This document shows positions 21,358 through 31,479 of a stretch of DNA of 64,000 nt, in pieces (position 1 is the stretch's first letter; every line of letters starts with the position of its first letter). A model generated the notes under the pieces. It did no database searches and was not told the origin of the DNA. It worked only from the letters and a program-made list of their open reading frames with translations. Both the position numbers and the translations under genes were made by a program. This stretch comes from Adiantum capillus-veneris (lineage: Eukaryota; Streptophyta; Polypodiopsida; Polypodiales; Pteridaceae), in NCBI GenBank assembly GCA_014529385.2, contig CM043942.1, positions 2,028,501 to 2,092,500 of the forward strand, in the 5' to 3' direction.

Positions 21358-23855
21358 GTAAGTGAGAGATTTAGAGATGGTGGTGAGAGAGCGATATATT
21401 TATAAATTTTATTATCATCCTTGAAGGTCATCTATGACCTATGAGACCAAAGATACATGTGATGTCTTATTTGTGTCAAGAATCATGGTGATGAGAATCA
21501 TAATGGAGAGCCTGGATTATGCCTAGGAGAGGATAGTGTGTTGGTCTAAGTCATGGCTAAAGATGTGAGGGAAGAAAGTTTGGATATGAGGAAGAGTTGA
21601 GGACTCTAGTAGTGTGTGATGCTCAAACTCTCAAACTTGCAATGAGCATAATGTGCATAGTCAAAGGGACTCTTCTCCATTTCCCCTGTGTAGGTTGTGT
21701 GTGTGTGTGTGTGTGTAGCTGTTTTACCATAAATAATAAGACATAATTGAACTTTAACATTCAAAAGATAGCTGGTTCCAGAGAGAAGGAATGATAAGTA
21801 CAAAAATAACTCAGTCCTAGAATCATCTTTGTTCCAGTATATAGATATTAGAAGTACTTCCCTGCCATAGTGCATGTGTAATCATGTAAGGTCAACTGCT
21901 TAAAGCCTAAAAAACCTTCAAAGATAAGATAGAGTCCTTACTTGCATCCATCCAAACAAGACAACAGATACGTTAGCCTTGAATGTGTTTTATAGGTATC
22001 AAATGGACTATACCAGTTGTTATCTATGTCCATCTTTAAAAAAAAATTTAGAAACTTTTAAGTCTAGTCCAAAGTATTTATATTCCAAATTTTTTAGTCA
22101 CCCAAAGTTTAACGTTTTTTTATGTTATAGAAGGCCATACCACCTTTGAAACCAAGTGAACCAGCTCCATACTCACTTTGCCATAAAGCAAAAGGAGCTT
22201 AAATAAAATTTTCTTTAAGATTATCAAACAAGTTTTTTATTATTTATGACAGATAAAGTTTAACCCCAATTAGGGTTTATGGCATTCTCCTTCCTCAAAT
22301 TTTGTATGTTACTTACCTTCATTCTCTAATGAGTAAGCCAATTAGCATATTTAGATATAAACACGATATCTAGCTAGACCAAGTGCATGAAAGAAGTAAG
22401 TGTGTGTGTGTGTGTGTTTTATGCAATTTTTTGAAGCCTGTTCATAAGACTACTGAAACAATATAGCATACCCAACAAAAACCAGTAAACCACCAAGTCT
22501 AGCGGCCATATGCAGTCGGTGGGGATCCTACCCAGAGCAATCCACAGAACAACTTTTATCTAGAAAGTCAGTATGCAATCGGGAAACAACCCCAATTTCT
22601 TAGAGTATTTTATGCGCTTAGTGAAAGAAAACAACTAGTACCTTTATCAAGTCCAAAAAGACCAATAAACAATAAGGTACAACTAGTATGCCACAAGCCA
22701 ATCGGCTAAACCCCAACCAATGTTCAATGTAGAGCCACCGTAAGCAGTAGCAGGATCATTAACTCATGTTTGCTAGCCCATTTAGCCATTACCATATAAA
22801 ACTAGCCAACCCACATAATGGGTTTTACCCGGTTAAGCAATAAGGAACATCAATCCTCATAAGCACCATAATTTGTTTAAGAAAGGCCAACCACACGGTT
22901 GTTTATTATACCAGGCTAAGTGCCCGGTTATGCCACCCAATATTTTTCAAGTTTTTGCTTATGTACCGTCATCATCAGTAAATAAAAAATAGTGAATATC
23001 GGGTAAGGAAACCCCTTTATCCCAAAAATTTAAACATTATGTACCTGCAATTAGTTATATATAATGAACAACGCGAAAAAAACCAGTAACAATGCCATAG
23101 TCATGCCGCAAAACAACCTTTCCAATTGTTTATCATATGATGACAGTCATGGCCGACCGAGAGCTGACCATTGTAATGGATCTTACCAGGCTAAAGAACG
23201 AGGAACAACACCCCTTAGTAATGCTTGTTATTGTCAAACCGATCCAACCATACAGTGGTCCAACCATTTATATCATGCACTGCTAAGTATAGCCAGCTCG
23301 ACCATTAAGTAAATCACTGCTAAGTACAAGCTTTTTATTTGAGAGTACTTATCATTTAAATAAAAAAAATGACAGAAACAAGATCGTTGATGCTAAGTTT
23401 AGTGGCCAACATGAGTTGGTTGTGTTGTAAGCTCCATGTTTGGTGCAACAGAGGTAAAAAACATGCAGTCCTCACACTTAACGCAAGTAAAACACACGCA
23501 AATCTAAGTGAGGGGCATAATGTGCCCTCACCTCTTTAAATATAAGAAGGAAGTCCGCCATCACTCATGGCTATTTCTTGCAGAGTGTATTGAGTAGATC
23601 GAGCTCCCCCTGGGGACTTGCGGATGAGTAGCCGCCTGCGATACGGTCCGGCACAGTAGGGCTACCATAGCGCCTCACGGCATGGTAAATGAGGGCAGTA
23701 AGTAGTGATTTAACCATGCCTTGTAACTATCATACCCTTTTAAGGGTCCAGCTATCCAATATCTAGCAAAAAGGTGTGGGTCTTTTTTTAAACTAGAGTG
23801 TCTATCTATGGCATGATACAACCTAATTTGATGCTTGAGAAAACTACAAGCAAGT
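21358..23855. other. Non-coding stretch with degenerate repeats and an LTR-like promoter segment
   Basis: No gene seen. Between about 22490 and 23300 related units recur: GCCAACC or GCCGACC, a few bases, a GGTT-containing part, ACCAGGCTAAG or CCCGGTTAAG, and GAACA. It looks like an old, degenerate tandem array. At 23510-23533 GTGAGGGGCA-TAAT-GTGCCCTCAC forms a hairpin, followed by TTTAAATATAAGAAGG (23537-23552), a plausible TATA region. This pairing resembles the promoter part of an LTR, but no matching second LTR was found. Confidence 0.4.
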
Positions 23856-23859
23856 AGTG

Positions 23860-23984
<125 letters not shown>

Positions 23985-24136
23985 GGTATTGTGCAAGAAA
24001 GGGAGGGATGGAGGGGAGAGAAAGAATGGTAAGAGAGAGGAAATAAGTAAGTGAGAGAGAGAGATGGAGGTTAGGGGAGATAGAGAGAAGGAGAGACATG
24101 TGGTGGGTGAAGGGAGGTGAGATCAAGGGATTGAGA

Positions 24137-24137
<1 letters not shown>

Positions 24138-24214
<77 letters not shown>
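24138..24214. repeat. (GA)n microsatellite, about 38 units
   Basis: A pure GA tract, separated from the previous one by GA-rich sequence and ending 25 bp before a copia LTR. Confidence 0.97.
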
Positions 24215-24218
<4 letters not shown>

Positions 24219-24238
24219 ATGGGTGAAAGGGACTCCTA

Positions 24239-25182
24239 TGTTACATGGTACGAGTAATCTTTTTGGTTACATGTACCTTGTAGGCCATGGAGGGTAAGCT
24301 TCCTCTCCAACTAAGGAGTCAACCTAGCTCTCTTGCACCGAGTGTATTCAAAGCTATGTTGTGCAAGACACATTAGGCAACTACACATTTTTTCACATAT
24401 CTTGGCATGGGGTGGGAAATTTTCCCATTCAAGTATCTCTTGTTGGAATTGGGGTTGCAGGTAACCACACACAGCTTGGGGAAGACAAAGGAAGCTCAAG
24501 GCACACAACAGATAGTGTATTGCTTAGTGTGAAATGGAAAGAAAGATAGATAGCCCTAGAATGATGGGCGTATATACAATGCACGGGGGAAAAAGCCTCC
24601 TAGTGAGGGCAAAAATGCTTTGGTGGTCCTAAGTGTGTTCACACACATCACTACCACATGTATATGGTAACAAATGCCCCCTGGAGTAATGTGGTGAACA
24701 AGAGCTAGCACATGAGTAAAGGAAAGTGCCATGCCCTAAGGACATGATCAGTCCACAAAGGGGAGTATGCCCAAAGCTTTTCGGAAAGCTTCAAACTTCT
24801 CATGAGATAATGCCTTTGTGAAAAGATTTGCAAGGTTTTCCTGTGTTGGCACATAAGACAAGATGATCTCTTCGGTTGAGAGCCTCTCCCTGACATAGTG
24901 GTAATGCACCTCAATGTGCTTTATGCGAGCATGAAAAACTGGGTTCCTCACAACTGCCAATGCGCTTTGACTGTCAGTGTAGATAGTGTTGGAAATGATT
25001 TGACCAACACCTAAATCATCCATAAGGCATCTGAGCCATACACACTCAACCATAGCTGTGAAGACTGCCCTATACTCAACCTGACAACTAGAAGTGGCCA
25101 CAATAGGTTGCTTCTTGCTCAACCATGATATACATGAACTACCAAGCATGAAACAAAAAGATACTATGCTCTTATTGGGAAC
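24239..25182 (-). mobile_element. 3' end of a minus-strand Ty1/copia element
   Basis: The LTR (24239-24672) reads TGTTACATGG...TATGGTAACA on the plus strand, with TGTTAC/GTAACA inverted ends. On the minus strand it is preceded by the purine tract ACTCCAGGGGGCA (24687-24675). Inside lies the copia RNase H tail. The element is cut at about 25182, where a plus-strand gypsy integrase begins. Its 5' part is not in the window. Confidence 0.75.
24748..25182 (-). pseudogene. Copia RNase H C-terminal domain, 5' truncated
   Basis: The frame carries GSSCISWLSKKQPIVATSS, VEYRAVFTAMVECVWLR, IYTDSQSALAVVRNPVFHAR, KHIEVHYHYVRERL and ENLANLFTKALSHEKF, the typical plant copia RNase H ending, and stops at 24748 after LPFVD. 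The reading frame is intact over about 140 codons. Sequence beyond about 25182 in this frame is not copia; it is the antisense of the adjoining gypsy. Confidence 0.9.
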
Positions 25183-25185
25183 CAA

Positions 25186-26660
25186 TTGTATCGGAGAGGT
25201 AAAGATCAACATTTGTGTCTTTGTGCAAATGAAAACGAGTATATTCTGATTATAGAACAAGCACATGCTAGATTAGCTGGAGGTCACTTTTCTAGTGAGA
25301 CCACTGCAAGAGAAATCTTGGTGGTAGGCATATGGCGTCCAACACTTTTTGCAGATACCAAAGAATGTGTGATGCTTGTCAACAACGAGCAAAAATGCCA
25401 ACATGAGTAGACAACATGCCCTTAAGACCAATGATGGGGGCTAGAGGGTGAAAGCATGTTAACCTGTCGCGCTTTTTGTGCTAGTTAGCAGTTTCAAGTT
25501 AGCACATCTTCGAAAAGTTGGGCGTCCGGTAAACTTTTTACAAATAATATCAAAATTTGTCGGAGGTTGTACATTTGGATTCCTTGTTTCAAGTGCTTTC
25601 TATTGATATATCATATGTCATAGATCTTGGAGATGTATCTCAAGTTATTGTACTAGTTAGCATATGTCAAAATTGTGCTAGTTAGCATTGTCCGGGACAT
25701 GAAAAAGAATGACAGGTTAACATGCTTTCACCCTAGAGCCTTCGCAAAATGGGGTATAGATTTTTTGGACCGATATAGCCACCTGCTTACAGAACCCAAG
25801 CTCAATATATCATTGTAGCTACGGACTATTTGACCAAGTGGGCTGAGGCTAAAGCGACTCAAAAGAATGATGCCAGAACCATTGCTGCATTCTTATATGA
25901 GTATGTATTCACGAGATATGGTCTGCCAATAGAGATTGCCAATTATCAGGGAACTCGTTTCCTCAATGAGGTAATAGAGTATTTGCTTAATGAGTCTATG
26001 GTCATCCATAACAAATCAGCTCTCTATCTCCCACAAGCAAACGGACAAACTGAGCATATGAATAAAACTCTTAGCTCGGTACTGACCAAAGTGGTTAGTT
26101 CAAGAAGGACAGACTAAGAAATGAATCTCCATGCTGCTCTATGGGCTTATCAAGTTTCATTCAAAACAGCTCTAAATGCAACACCCTTTAACCTTGTTTA
26201 TGGTCTTGATGCCATATTGCCAATAGAATTTCTATTGCCAACATTAAGGGTAGCACAGAATATTGAGTGGACTAAACATAAATTGTCAGAAAGACTTGAA
26301 GATTTGGAAAATCTAGACAAGCAAAGGCTAGCTGCTGTAGCTCATATCTATGCACAAAAGCAAAGGCTAGTTGTTGTAGCTCATATCTATGCACAAAAGA
26401 AAAAACAAAAACAGTTTTTTGATTCCCACTTAATCACAAAAATCTTCAAAAAAGGGGACTTAGTTTTAGTCTATTCCCTTAAGCAGCACATTCCAAAGTT
26501 TAAGAAAAAGGAAAACGGATCATTTATCATTGAAGATGTATCTCCAAGTGGAGCTGTAAAATTGTCCACCCTAGACGGTGAACCAATGGCTAATTGGATT
26601 AGTGGATGTCGTTTAAAGAAATACAATTTTCCACTAACCAATGAATTGTTAGAGAGAATG
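25186..26660 (+). pseudogene. Gypsy integrase, decayed and interrupted by a MITE
   Basis: The zinc-binding part shows QAHARLAGGHFSSETTAREI and, in another frame, MCDACQQRAK (about 25365). After the MITE, FAKWGIDF resumes. A one-base shift in a T run near 25765 and a TAG follow, then the core YIIVATDYLTKWAEAKATQK, RYGLPIEIANYQGTRFLNEV and LPQANGQTEHMNKTL. The second catalytic Asp, usually SDQG, reads NYQG and is lost. A TAA at 26115-26117 sits where the family has Trp, and the same frame then continues LHAALWAYQVSFKTALNATP. A 33-bp segment encoding QKQRLAAVAHIYA is duplicated near 26326-26395. Confidence 0.85.
25447..25732. mobile_element. MITE, 286 bp, with 22-bp perfect terminal inverted repeats
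   Basis: The left end reads GGTGAAAGCATGTTAACC and continues TGTC; the right end is its exact reverse complement. The direct repeat CTAGAG flanks both sides (25441-25446 and 25733-25738), a 6-bp target duplication. Inside are three copies of the near-palindrome TGCTAGTTAGCA. It sits in the gypsy integrase between the zinc-binding region and the core. It has no ORF. The superfamily is unclear, because 6 bp is not a typical duplication length for hAT (8), Mutator (9) or PIF (3). Confidence 0.88.
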
Positions 26661-27185
26661 CATGCAGCCAAACAAATGAATATTAAGCGACAACAGGTTA
26701 TTGATGAAGCCCAAGAGGAAGCTAGAATTTGGGTACTCAAGCGTAAAAATGCTCTCAAGAATCAACAGATACCGATTCCCATCAACACTTTGGAACTAGA
26801 TGATGGACAATGGGAATTACCTAAAGACGCACTTTCAACAGATGACTATTGGTTAGATGGAATGGATCTACGGATCAAAGTACAACTCAACAATCATAGC
26901 ACCAATGCTTTGGTAGGCACAGGAGCTACAATGAATGTAGTCAGTTATTCCACATACAAGAAGGCAACAAGTCAAGCATTGACAACAGGAATAGCGACAA
27001 TCAAAGGATGCAACAAGAATCCAACTCCAACATTGGGAGTAGTCAACTTGAACGTGGTAGTATATGGATTTTCATGTTCGCATCAGTTTGTATGCTTGCC
27101 AAATGAACACATGAATGAGACGATGATTCTTGGAATTCCCTGGATGCGTACATACAAAGCAGTACCAAATTGGGATACGAATTAG
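26661..27185 (+). pseudogene. Retroviral-protease-like domain downstream of integrase
   Basis: This lies in the same open frame as the integrase tail (26121-27185, 354 codons). After a Lys-rich linker (EEARIWVLKRKNALKNQQ) come LRIKVQLNNHSTNALVGTGA, TMNVVSYSTYKKA, GCNKNPTPTLGVVNLNVVVY and MILGIPWMRTY. These match the fold landmarks of LTR-element aspartic proteases: an active-site loop, a hydrophobic strand and ILGxPWL. The expected catalytic Asp of DTGAT is Gly (GTGAT), so it would be inactive. In ordinary gypsy elements the protease precedes RT; here it follows integrase. Either a true alternative order or a junction of two elements could explain this, but the frame is continuous. Confidence 0.6.
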
Positions 27186-27299
27186 CTAAATCTATCACCT
27201 AAAGGAGGGAAACTCATTGTTCCAATTGCACCAAGCAAGGAGGAATGGAAAAGAAGCAATCAGTAGACCAATCCACGAAGCCAGTCTTCTCCATCCCCT

Positions 27300-29270
27300 C
27301 GACAATCAAATGCTACAGGTAGCATGCAAGGAGTCAGGCAGATTTGGGTACCAAAAGCACAGCTTAACACTAGGTTGGTAACCTAACAGGACATAAAAGT
27401 GTCCTTTCAGGGTTTTGAAAAAAACCTCCAAAACCATAGTAGATCCACTCATTTTGTAAAATCCTTTCATGAGGTTATAGTTAAAGGCCTACTACACATG
27501 GAAAAAATAAGAAACTTGTAAAATTTCTCATCTTTTGGTCACACCAAGCCTCCAAAGTTGATGGACCAGTACATTTTCATCAAAACAGTCATTTCTTACG
27601 CTTTGTTGCATAAAAATAAGATTAGGGATTTTTGTAGGACTTGAGATAAATTCCCTAGTTAACTTCAATGGGTTGGTGATCAAAACATATGATTGCTTCT
27701 CACTCACTATTTTTTGTTTTTCCAAAAGAAATAAGTACAAAAAAGTTGAATTTTTACCATTCTGCAAACCTATCATCAAAGTTTCTATAGCCACACTCAA
27801 TACAAATAATATATTCATGTTTTCTTAGTTCCCTATTTTGCTTTATGTTCATAAGGAGCCATGGAGCATGTCAAAAGAATAATACATCTCTTACCAAGGG
27901 GAATCTTGGAGACAAAGATGAAGTGCTAAATACAGCAAGCATGAAAAAACTGGGTCGAACATTATGAGTTGTAGAATCCCATAGAAACTATTCAATATCT
28001 AGCCAAATTTGATCCTTATGACTAGATATGGTTACTACCTACAAAATGCATGTAGTTGTCACAAGAAACTAACAATATTGAAAAAGCTATACTTGATATA
28101 CTAGAATGTTTCGTTTTCTTCTATAATTGAAAAAATCAACCATCGTTGTCTACTATGCAAAATAGGGTATTAGGTGCCCCAAAACTCAAGGAATATTAGC
28201 TTTATGTTACAATATTCACCATAGAAAATCAAAACTGCATTTGGACATCATGAAAGACACCAAAAAAATCATAGAAGAGCTAAAATTGGCTAAAAAACAG
28301 GATTTGATAATTTTTGTAATTTGGTCATAACTTACAACTTTAACATTTATTTCTCCCTAGAAGCATCAAGACATGTTGAGGACTACTAAAGATAGTTCTC
28401 TAGCATTATAGACCTCACAAACATGAATTATAGAGTGGTATAGTTGCAAAAAGTTGAAAAATGCCAAAAACAGGATCCGTCTTTTCACACAGTTTAGGTT
28501 GTGAAATGTTGTGCAAGCACAAGGTTAAAGATGGAATTGATATTCCAAAAAAATGTCGAGTTTTTTTCAGCTCATGAGACATCTTTCTAGATAGATAGCA
28601 CCTCAAAATCCATTTTGAAACTCTTGACATAATTCAAGGAAAATGGTCACTTAACAAGACATAAAAGTGTCCCAGGACATAAAAGTGTCCCATTACCAAC
28701 CTAGTGTTAAGGATAAACCATTTCAGATCTGGGTGCCTAAAACTTCACCGAAGAAACAAAAGAAGGTTCCATGGACTTGAACACAAAATCGAGTATCTCC
28801 GAGCAAGGAACCTAGCATGAAACGGGTTTGGAAAAAAAAAGGAGCACTTACCTTCTCCAGAAACCACAAAACCAATCAAACAGTGGCAAGTTAAGTCTCA
28901 ACATACTCCAACACACCATGCAGCACCAAGCCGACCGAGCTACCAATGGTGAGCAAAAGCTCGACAACAGTCTAACATGCTACCAACAGCTCAAACAATC
29001 AGCGCGCTAAAACACCCTGATGGTACAATCAAACAGAGAGCACAAAAGCTACAAGATTTGCTCTTTGGAAGACATCAACATTAAACCTTGACATCGAAAA
29101 CCCTTGAGTTGATTACTCAAGACCCAGCTCTTGCACAACATATTGGTTTGAATTGCATTAATCTTCATATCATGGTAGATCCAATCACGGTTATGCATAT
29201 GCACAATAGTTCAACCCATGCACACAGTCGTCCCGGAGTACGCCATCTAGGAGGGGTGGAAGGGCACTAA
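27300..29270 (+). pseudogene. WVPK-repeat segment downstream of the protease-like domain
   Basis: On both sides of the 1.34-kb insertion the sequence encodes RQIWVPKAQ and KPFQIWVPKTSPKKQKKVPW, followed by basic, Gln/Ser-rich broken frames to about 29270. IWVLK (about 26729) is a third, variant copy. The last stretch (29088-29270) has an open 60-codon frame without recognisable motif. The role is unknown. Similar Trp-Val-Pro-Lys repeats follow the protease in the frame at 58-59 kb. Confidence 0.5.
27368..28706. mobile_element. 1.34-kb DNA element with CACTAGGTTGGTAA ends, flanked by TTAA
   Basis: The termini are perfect 14-bp inverted repeats (27368-27381 CACTAGGTTGGTAA; 28693-28706 its complement), flanked by TTAA on both sides (27364-27367 and 28707-28710). 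Subterminal palindromes GGACATAAAAGTGTCC lie at 27389-27404, 28658-28673 (first base changed) and 28675-28690. The host reading frame before it (IWVPKAQ) and after it (KPFQIWVPK) joins in frame if the element and one TTAA are removed, so insertion with duplicated TTAA is well supported. No transposase ORF is seen and the body is AT-rich. TTAA is the piggyBac signature. The CACTA start would predict a 3-bp duplication, but the adjoining triplets are TAA and TTA, which differ. Confidence 0.8.
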
Positions 29271-29280
29271 GTACTAAGTA

Positions 29281-31479
29281 ATAAAGGGCAATGTTTGAAG
29301 AGGGAGGAAAAAGTTCCATGTTAACGTCGTGTGATTTTTTGCAAAATTACCTAATAATGCCCTCATAATTCATGAACAAGGAAAAATTCATTGATAATAT
29401 CTTCCTGATGAGTGTAAATAGTGTATATACTATCAGAAAATCATCAAAAATAATCTCTTTTTGGGTATTTTTCATCATTTTTGTTGATAAGGAGGCTTAA
29501 AAATGAAGAAATCCAACAAAAAACAATAAATTTGTGTTTTCCAAGTGATTTCTTAATTATTGGATTTTTCCTTATTTTTTTAGAGAATTTTGCTATTTTT
29601 TATTTTTTTAAATAAACAGGTCAAAATTAATAATAAATAGCAAGAAAGCTCAGATGGAAAAATTGAAGACACGATGTTGATGAGAAGGACAAGGCAGACA
29701 ACCACAAAAAAATTCAATGAAATCAGAAGACCGAAGCGGAAAGCCTAAATTAGGCGGCCAAGCCTACTTTTGCAAAATTCTTAGAGAATGAGCTACAGGA
29801 ATCCGATCAGAGAAATTTTTGAGTTTAACATAGATCTCATGGCCTAGTAGGACTAATGGGGAAATCTGCAAAAATTTGGTTCAGGAAGTCCAGGTATAGA
29901 TATCCATTGTAGGCTAAAACCACTTCATTTCCAGTTGGAGCCTTTGCAGAGAGAGATTTCGGTCTCTTTCACGACACATGTCCGGAGCCCACAGTTGACC
30001 TTTTTTCAGTGCCTTCTGACACGAGACATGAGAGGTAAGTTCTTTACTCAATAATAGTCCATTTTGTATGGCCAGTAGCTAGTCTAAAGCCTTAGAAAAA
30101 ACCCTAGAAATCGAGCAGTGCACGAAGACCTATGACCTAAAACTGACCATAGCGGCCTGCCAGCTTGACCAAATCGGATGCAATTTGAACCATAGTAGGC
30201 CCTTACATAATAGAACCTTTCTATACCATCAGATGACCATTTGGCTGGGGTCAAGGGGGGACCCCCAGTAGAAAAGTTAGGTTTTTGGCAAATGCCAGAA
30301 TCTCAACCTGACTCCACAGATGGCTTGCTAATGAGGTCCATATACACTATACATGATTGATTTGGTGAAATCCATCAAGCAAGGCCCTCGAAAAGCAGAA
30401 AATGGTTTGAAGGTTACAAAGCGTCAAATTCGACATACGAGGCCAAACTGACTCCAAACGAGCCAGAATTGAACAGGTAGCTTTACGACTATGTCACAGA
30501 CAATTCCAAAGCCTCAAAGTTGACTGACCAACCCAATAGACAGAGTAATCACAAAAAATGGTGATTTCAGAGTCGACATAGCACAAAGTGATGCCGGCAT
30601 GATCAAACTTGACCAAATTCAATTTAGGACTTGTATTAGGTGTATGAAACATGTCAAAGGTCAAAGTTTGTGAGTTTTACAAAGTTTTTGTCACTGAAGT
30701 TAATAATCGCGATTATTTGCTTTTGCATTATTTTGCTTGGAAATTTTAAAATCACCTCACCTATCATGTGTACACACCTATTACATGACAAAAATCAAGT
30801 ATGAGCCAAAATGACCACCCATTACTTGTAAAATTACCAAAAGGCAAACAAGTCTTTGCAAGCCAAATTTTGGGTTATGGATATTTTTTCTGATCAAAAT
30901 CACCTCATATCTCATACCCAAGGTCTATACCATGCCTAGAATCAATTTGTACCAAAAAATGTCAATTTTGGAAGAAAAGTTAATAATTGCGATTATTTAC
31001 TTTTTGGTCAAAATTGGGGAATTTTGATATTTGGCCATCATACATCGAAAGCACATGTTGTGATAAGCCCACTAGCCAACTTTGAATCAATTTGGAGTTC
31101 AAAATCTTAGATCCTTTATATCTACTGTTTTAGAGACCTAAAGCCAAAATCTGGTACCATTTTCAACCTGCGCATCCAAATGAGCCAATATTTCACTCAG
31201 AGCATGTATTTGGCCTATACTTCAAGCCTATATAGCCAAGTCTGCAAAAAGTGGAAAATTTTCCTCAGCTGTAAATAATCGTGATTATTTACTTTGGTTG
31301 CAAATTTTTGTTTTGACCATACAGTTTTGTTCCTTGCATGATTTTATGCATCTTTGCTTGTTCAAAAATTGATTTGAAGCAATTTGGACCAGATTATGAG
31401 TATTTCAGTCTAAAGGGACATTCCAGAGAAAAATCTGACAAATCTACTAACTTTGCACTCTATTCACTGAATAGGAGCA
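29281..31479. other. AT-rich non-coding region with a repeated 16-bp palindrome
   Basis: No gene seen. TGTTAACGTCGTG near 29320, after a purine tract, may be an LTR start. AATAATCGCGATTATT or a one-base variant recurs at 30702, 30982 and 31274, each preceded by GAAGTT or CAGCTGT and followed by TGCTTT or ACTTT, at spacings of about 280 and 292 bp. This suggests a degraded tandem array of long units. It could be the LTR or leader of the ORF that follows at 31480. Confidence 0.4.

Larger units (their letters stand above)
25183..29280 (+). mobile_element. Gypsy-like remnant: integrase, then a protease-like domain and WVPK segment
   Basis: A plus-strand element, cut at its left by the copia at 25182. 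It keeps the integrase zinc-binding region, the integrase core, a retroviral-protease-like domain and a Lys/Pro-rich segment with IWVPK repeats. A MITE (25447-25732) and a TTAA-flanked element (27368-28706) are inserted in it. A purine-rich run (AGGAGGGGTGGAAGGG, about 29250-29265) and another (GAAGAGGGAGGAAAAAG, 29297-29313, before TGTTAACGTCG) are candidate polypurine tracts. The right boundary is not proven. Confidence 0.6.

Noticed and set aside
21126-21431. 101-codon minus-strand ORF of Leu-Ser repeats
   Set aside because: Pure (GA)n/(CT)n simple sequence. The opposite strand is equally open.
25441-25738. MITE read as a CACTA- or LTR-type insertion
   Set aside because: The ends begin GGTGAAAG, not CACTA or TG/CA, and the perfect inverted repeats with direct CTAGAG duplications fit a MITE better.
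27368-28706. TTAA-flanked element as an ordinary CACTA element because it starts CACTA
   Set aside because: CACTA elements make 3-bp direct duplications. Here the adjoining triplets differ (TAA and TTA), while TTAA is identical on both sides and its single removal restores the frame.
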